Program-made: the position numbers and the translations under genes
Notes under the pieces: generated by a model
The model's database searches: none
The model's input: only the letters and a program-made list of their open reading frames with translations
Told to the model about the DNA's origin: nothing
Part shown: one piece after another, positions 62,036 through 64,000 of the stretch
How the letters are laid out: each line of letters begins with the position of its first letter
Numbering within the stretch: position 1 is the first letter of the stretch
Origin: Dehalobacter sp. DCA
GTDB lineage: Bacteria > Bacillota > Desulfitobacteriia > Desulfitobacteriales > Syntrophobotulaceae
Assembly (NCBI RefSeq): GCF_000305775.1
Contig: NC_018866.1
Coordinates: forward strand, 1,488,001 to 1,552,000
Direction: 5' to 3'
Length of the DNA stretch: 64,000 bases

Positions 62036-62518
62036 TTACCCCTTTCCAATCCCGAGGGCTGTGGAAGCCATCGCTTTACTCGCGTTCAGGGCGGTTACAT
62101 TCGCTTCATAAGACCTGTTAGCTGAGATCATATCAACCATTTCCTCTACAAGGGTCACATTAGGATAGCGCACATATCCGACAGGGATCCCATCTTCGGC
62201 TGTTTTGGCCGCGTCCGGATTATTCGGATCGTATTCCAGCCTGAACTCATTGTTATCCTGAATAACAGCAGTGACCTGAACTCCTTCGCTTCTTAACTTG
62301 GTGCGGGTATCCTTAAATATATCTGCAAAATCTGTTTCAGATGGGCGAGAAGAAAAGACGGCAACTTCGCGCTGATAAGGAATGGGGTTACCGGCCGCAG
62401 TTGTTTGTCCTGTATTGGTTGTATTGATATTGGCAATATTATTGGATATCAGATCAAGCCTAAGTTTTTGGGCGGTAAGACCAGAGGCGCTGGTATTCAT
62501 ACCGGTAAACAGACCCAT
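62036..62518 (-). CDS. flgC: flagellar basal-body rod protein FlgC
   Basis: A 160-residue rod protein: GMNTSASGLTAQKLRLDLIS then NNIANINTTNTGQTTAAG, and the C-terminal VTLVEEMVDMISANRSYEAN with KAMASTALGIGKG. An AGGAGG site precedes the ATG. In most operons flgB lies just upstream; here the upstream neighbour is cheB. Confidence 0.95.
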   Translation of the reverse strand: MGLFTGMNTSASGLTAQKLRLDLISNNIANINTTNTGQTTAAGNPIPYQREVAVFSSRPSETDFADIFKDTRTKLRSEGVQVTAVIQDNNEFRLEYDPNNPDAAKTAEDGIPVGYVRYPNVTLVEEMVDMISANRSYEANVTALNASKAMASTALGIGKG

Positions 62519-62525
62519 GTTTTTA

Positions 62526-63593
62526 CTACCTCCTTTTCACACACTCTATCATTGTATTCCCGATATCAGGAAGCATTTCGATTCTGTCGGCCAATTTCGC
62601 TTCAATAATGGAGCGGGGCATACCGTAGACAATGCAGGTCTTTTCAGATTCGGCAATTGCATAAGCCCCTTTGGCCTTCAAGGCTTTCATGCCTGCCAGA
62701 CCATCGTTCCCCATCCCTGTCATCACGACACCCAGCACACCGGCTCCGGCTTCTTTCGCCAGAGACAGAAACATTACATCGACAGAGGGCTTGTAAAGTG
62801 TGGCAATCGGCGATTCCGCGGTGACATTCGCGGTAAGCCCGCTGCTGTTTCTTGCCACCTGGAACTGTTTCCCGGCCTGTCCGATATAAACGGTACCTGC
62901 TTTCAGCAGCTCGCCGTGCTCAACTTCCTTCACTGTAACCTCACAGATACTGTTCAGCCTGGAAGCCAGGGAGGAGGTAAATCCAGCCGGCATATGCTGG
63001 GCGACAATTACGGGGACCGGAAAATTTTTGGGCAGTTTGCTCAGAACATTCTGCAGGGCGCTTGGTCCGCCCGTCGAAGTACCAATTGCAACAACTTCTA
63101 TTTTGCGGCCAATTGGCTGTATTTGCTGTTTGACAAGCGTTGGCGCAGACCCCAGGCTTTTTTTGTTCAAACGGGTAGGATCTACCCCGGCGACACTCTT
63201 TATTTTCAAAACAATCTCTTCAGCCAGGGCCGAGAGATCATCTCCTTCTTTGCCCGAGGGTTTCGCGACAACATCAATAGCGCCAAGGTCAAAAGCTTTC
63301 ATCGTCATCTTAGTGCCGTCAGTTGTTACGGAACTTAACACAATGACCGGCGTCGGCTGCCAGCGCATAATCTCTTCCAGGGCTTCCAAGCCGTTCATCA
63401 CCGGCATCTCAACATCCATGGTCACGACATCCGGTTTTAGGGCCTGAAGCTTTAATATTCCTTCTTTCCCGTCCTGTGCAGTAGCCACTACTTGAATAGC
63501 CGGATCACTGCTCAGAATTTTTTTCAGGGACATCCTGATGAAAGGTGAATCATCAACAATCAGGAGCTTGACCGGCTTAAGCAATTTGTTCAT
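62526..63593 (-). CDS. cheB: chemotaxis methylesterase CheB
   Basis: A 355-residue two-domain protein: an N-terminal receiver (IVDDSPFIRMSL, VVTMDVEMPVMNGLEAL with the phospho-Asp near residue 59) and a C-terminal methylesterase with IGTSTGGPSALQ (Ser near 173) and QHMPAGFT (His near 200). GVVMTGMGNDGLAGM follows. It demethylates receptors. Its start overlaps the cheW stop by 17 bp. Its place between cheW and flgC, at the head of the rod genes, is unusual. Confidence 0.96.
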   Translation of the reverse strand: MNKLLKPVKLLIVDDSPFIRMSLKKILSSDPAIQVVATAQDGKEGILKLQALKPDVVTMDVEMPVMNGLEALEEIMRWQPTPVIVLSSVTTDGTKMTMKAFDLGAIDVVAKPSGKEGDDLSALAEEIVLKIKSVAGVDPTRLNKKSLGSAPTLVKQQIQPIGRKIEVVAIGTSTGGPSALQNVLSKLPKNFPVPVIVAQHMPAGFTSSLASRLNSICEVTVKEVEHGELLKAGTVYIGQAGKQFQVARNSSGLTANVTAESPIATLYKPSVDVMFLSLAKEAGAGVLGVVMTGMGNDGLAGMKALKAKGAYAIAESEKTCIVYGMPRSIIEAKLADRIEMLPDIGNTMIECVKRR

Positions 63594-64000
63594 TCACGCC
63601 ATCTCCACCCATAAGTTGATCCAGCTTCAGGAGGATGAGCAGTCTTTCACCTATCTTGCCAACTCCGCGGATGTAATTTGAATCCATGCCAAGTGCAATC
63701 GGCGGGGGTGGTTCTATTGCTTCGCTGTCCAACCACAGCACTTCTGTCACGCTGTCAACCATAACGCCAAACACCCTGCTGTCGATTTGCAGAACAACGA
63801 TCCTGCTTAAATCGGTTTCTTCCCTAGGGGGCATACCGAAGCGGGACCTGAGATTAACAATCGGGATGACGTTCCCGCGCAGGTTGATGACACCCTCAAT
63901 ATAGCTGCGGGCCTTCGGCACCCTGGTAACAGGAGGGATCCGGATAATTTCCTGGACTTTCATAATATCGACTCCAAATTCCTCCGAACCTAACGAAAAA
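63577..64000 (-). CDS. cheW: chemotaxis coupling protein CheW (5' end beyond window)
   Basis: The visible 140 residues run SLGSEEFGVDIMKVQEIIRI, then SYIEGVINLRGNVIPIVNLR, VVLQIDSRVFGVMVDSVTEV and YIRGVGKIGERLLILLKLD, a standard CheW domain. An internal ATG at 63963 is not the start: upstream codons (FSLGSEEFGVDI) stay open to the window edge and match the family. The true start lies past base 64000. It is the second cheW in the window, presumably close to cheA. Confidence 0.93.
   Translation of the reverse strand, partial: FSLGSEEFGVDIMKVQEIIRIPPVTRVPKARSYIEGVINLRGNVIPIVNLRSRFGMPPREETDLSRIVVLQIDSRVFGVMVDSVTEVLWLDSEAIEPPPPIALGMDSNYIRGVGKIGERLLILLKLDQLMGGDGVNEQIA

Noticed and set aside
62382-63338. 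318-codon plus-strand reading frame opposite flgC and cheB
   Set aside because: A long shadow frame. The minus-strand proteins are unmistakable, and the plus-strand product has no domain and unusual composition.

Overview
The window looks like part of a low-to-mid-GC Gram-positive (Firmicutes) chromosome, most like a motile, spore-forming member of the Clostridia such as the Desulfitobacterium/Dehalobacter/Desulfosporosinus group. The placement is inference. It rests on the B. subtilis-like division cluster with small basic protein and a SpoVD-like PBP, the fla/che operon with fliY, cheC, cheD, flhF and flhG, selenocysteine genes, PerR, a sigma-H-like promoter, and small ferredoxin and rubredoxin-like proteins. 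Almost every gene is on the minus strand, so biological order runs from high to low coordinates.

Region 1 (1-16.5 kb) is the division and cell-wall (dcw) cluster: mraZ, rsmH, ftsL, a PASTA PBP, murE, murF, mraY, murD, ftsW, murG, murB, murA, divIB/ftsQ, sbp and the 5' part of ftsZ. No ftsA lies between sbp and ftsZ. mraZ is preceded by a sigma-H-like promoter and MraZ-type repeats spaced 10 bp apart. The mraY/murF gap holds an inverted pair of 105-bp structured repeats.

Region 2 (16.6-34.7 kb) is accessory and housekeeping. It encodes a patatin-like lipase, a DUF1858 redox protein, a membrane protein with a degenerate glycoside hydrolase family 2 ectodomain, PerR, a 2[4Fe-4S] ferredoxin, a PHP phosphatase, TldD and PmbA, an Na/Pi cotransporter-like protein, FapA, then selA, selD and an LCP ligase, a MecA-like adaptor and small zinc-ribbon proteins. 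selD is itself a selenoprotein gene: an in-frame TGA sits in the catalytic motif, so an ordinary ORF caller would start it about 30 codons too late.

Region 3 (34.7-64 kb) is a flagellar and chemotaxis cluster running from cheW and cheB through flgC, fliE-J, flbD, fliL, fliM, fliY, cheY, fliO-R, flhB, flhA, flhF, flhG, a PilZ protein, cheC, cheD and fliA. After a terminator and a near-consensus sigma-28 promoter it continues with fliK, flgD, flgE, flgG, flgB, flgF/G and cheW. flgB is far from flgC. An IS110-family element with a frameshifted transposase splits fliY from cheY, and a second pair of the 105-bp repeats splits flhB from flhA.

The most unusual content is the 105-bp family. All four copies are exactly 105 bp, have a conserved core, and carry outer arms that differ between copies yet stay self-complementary. 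They occur as two head-to-head inverted pairs, each inside an operon of conserved core genes.
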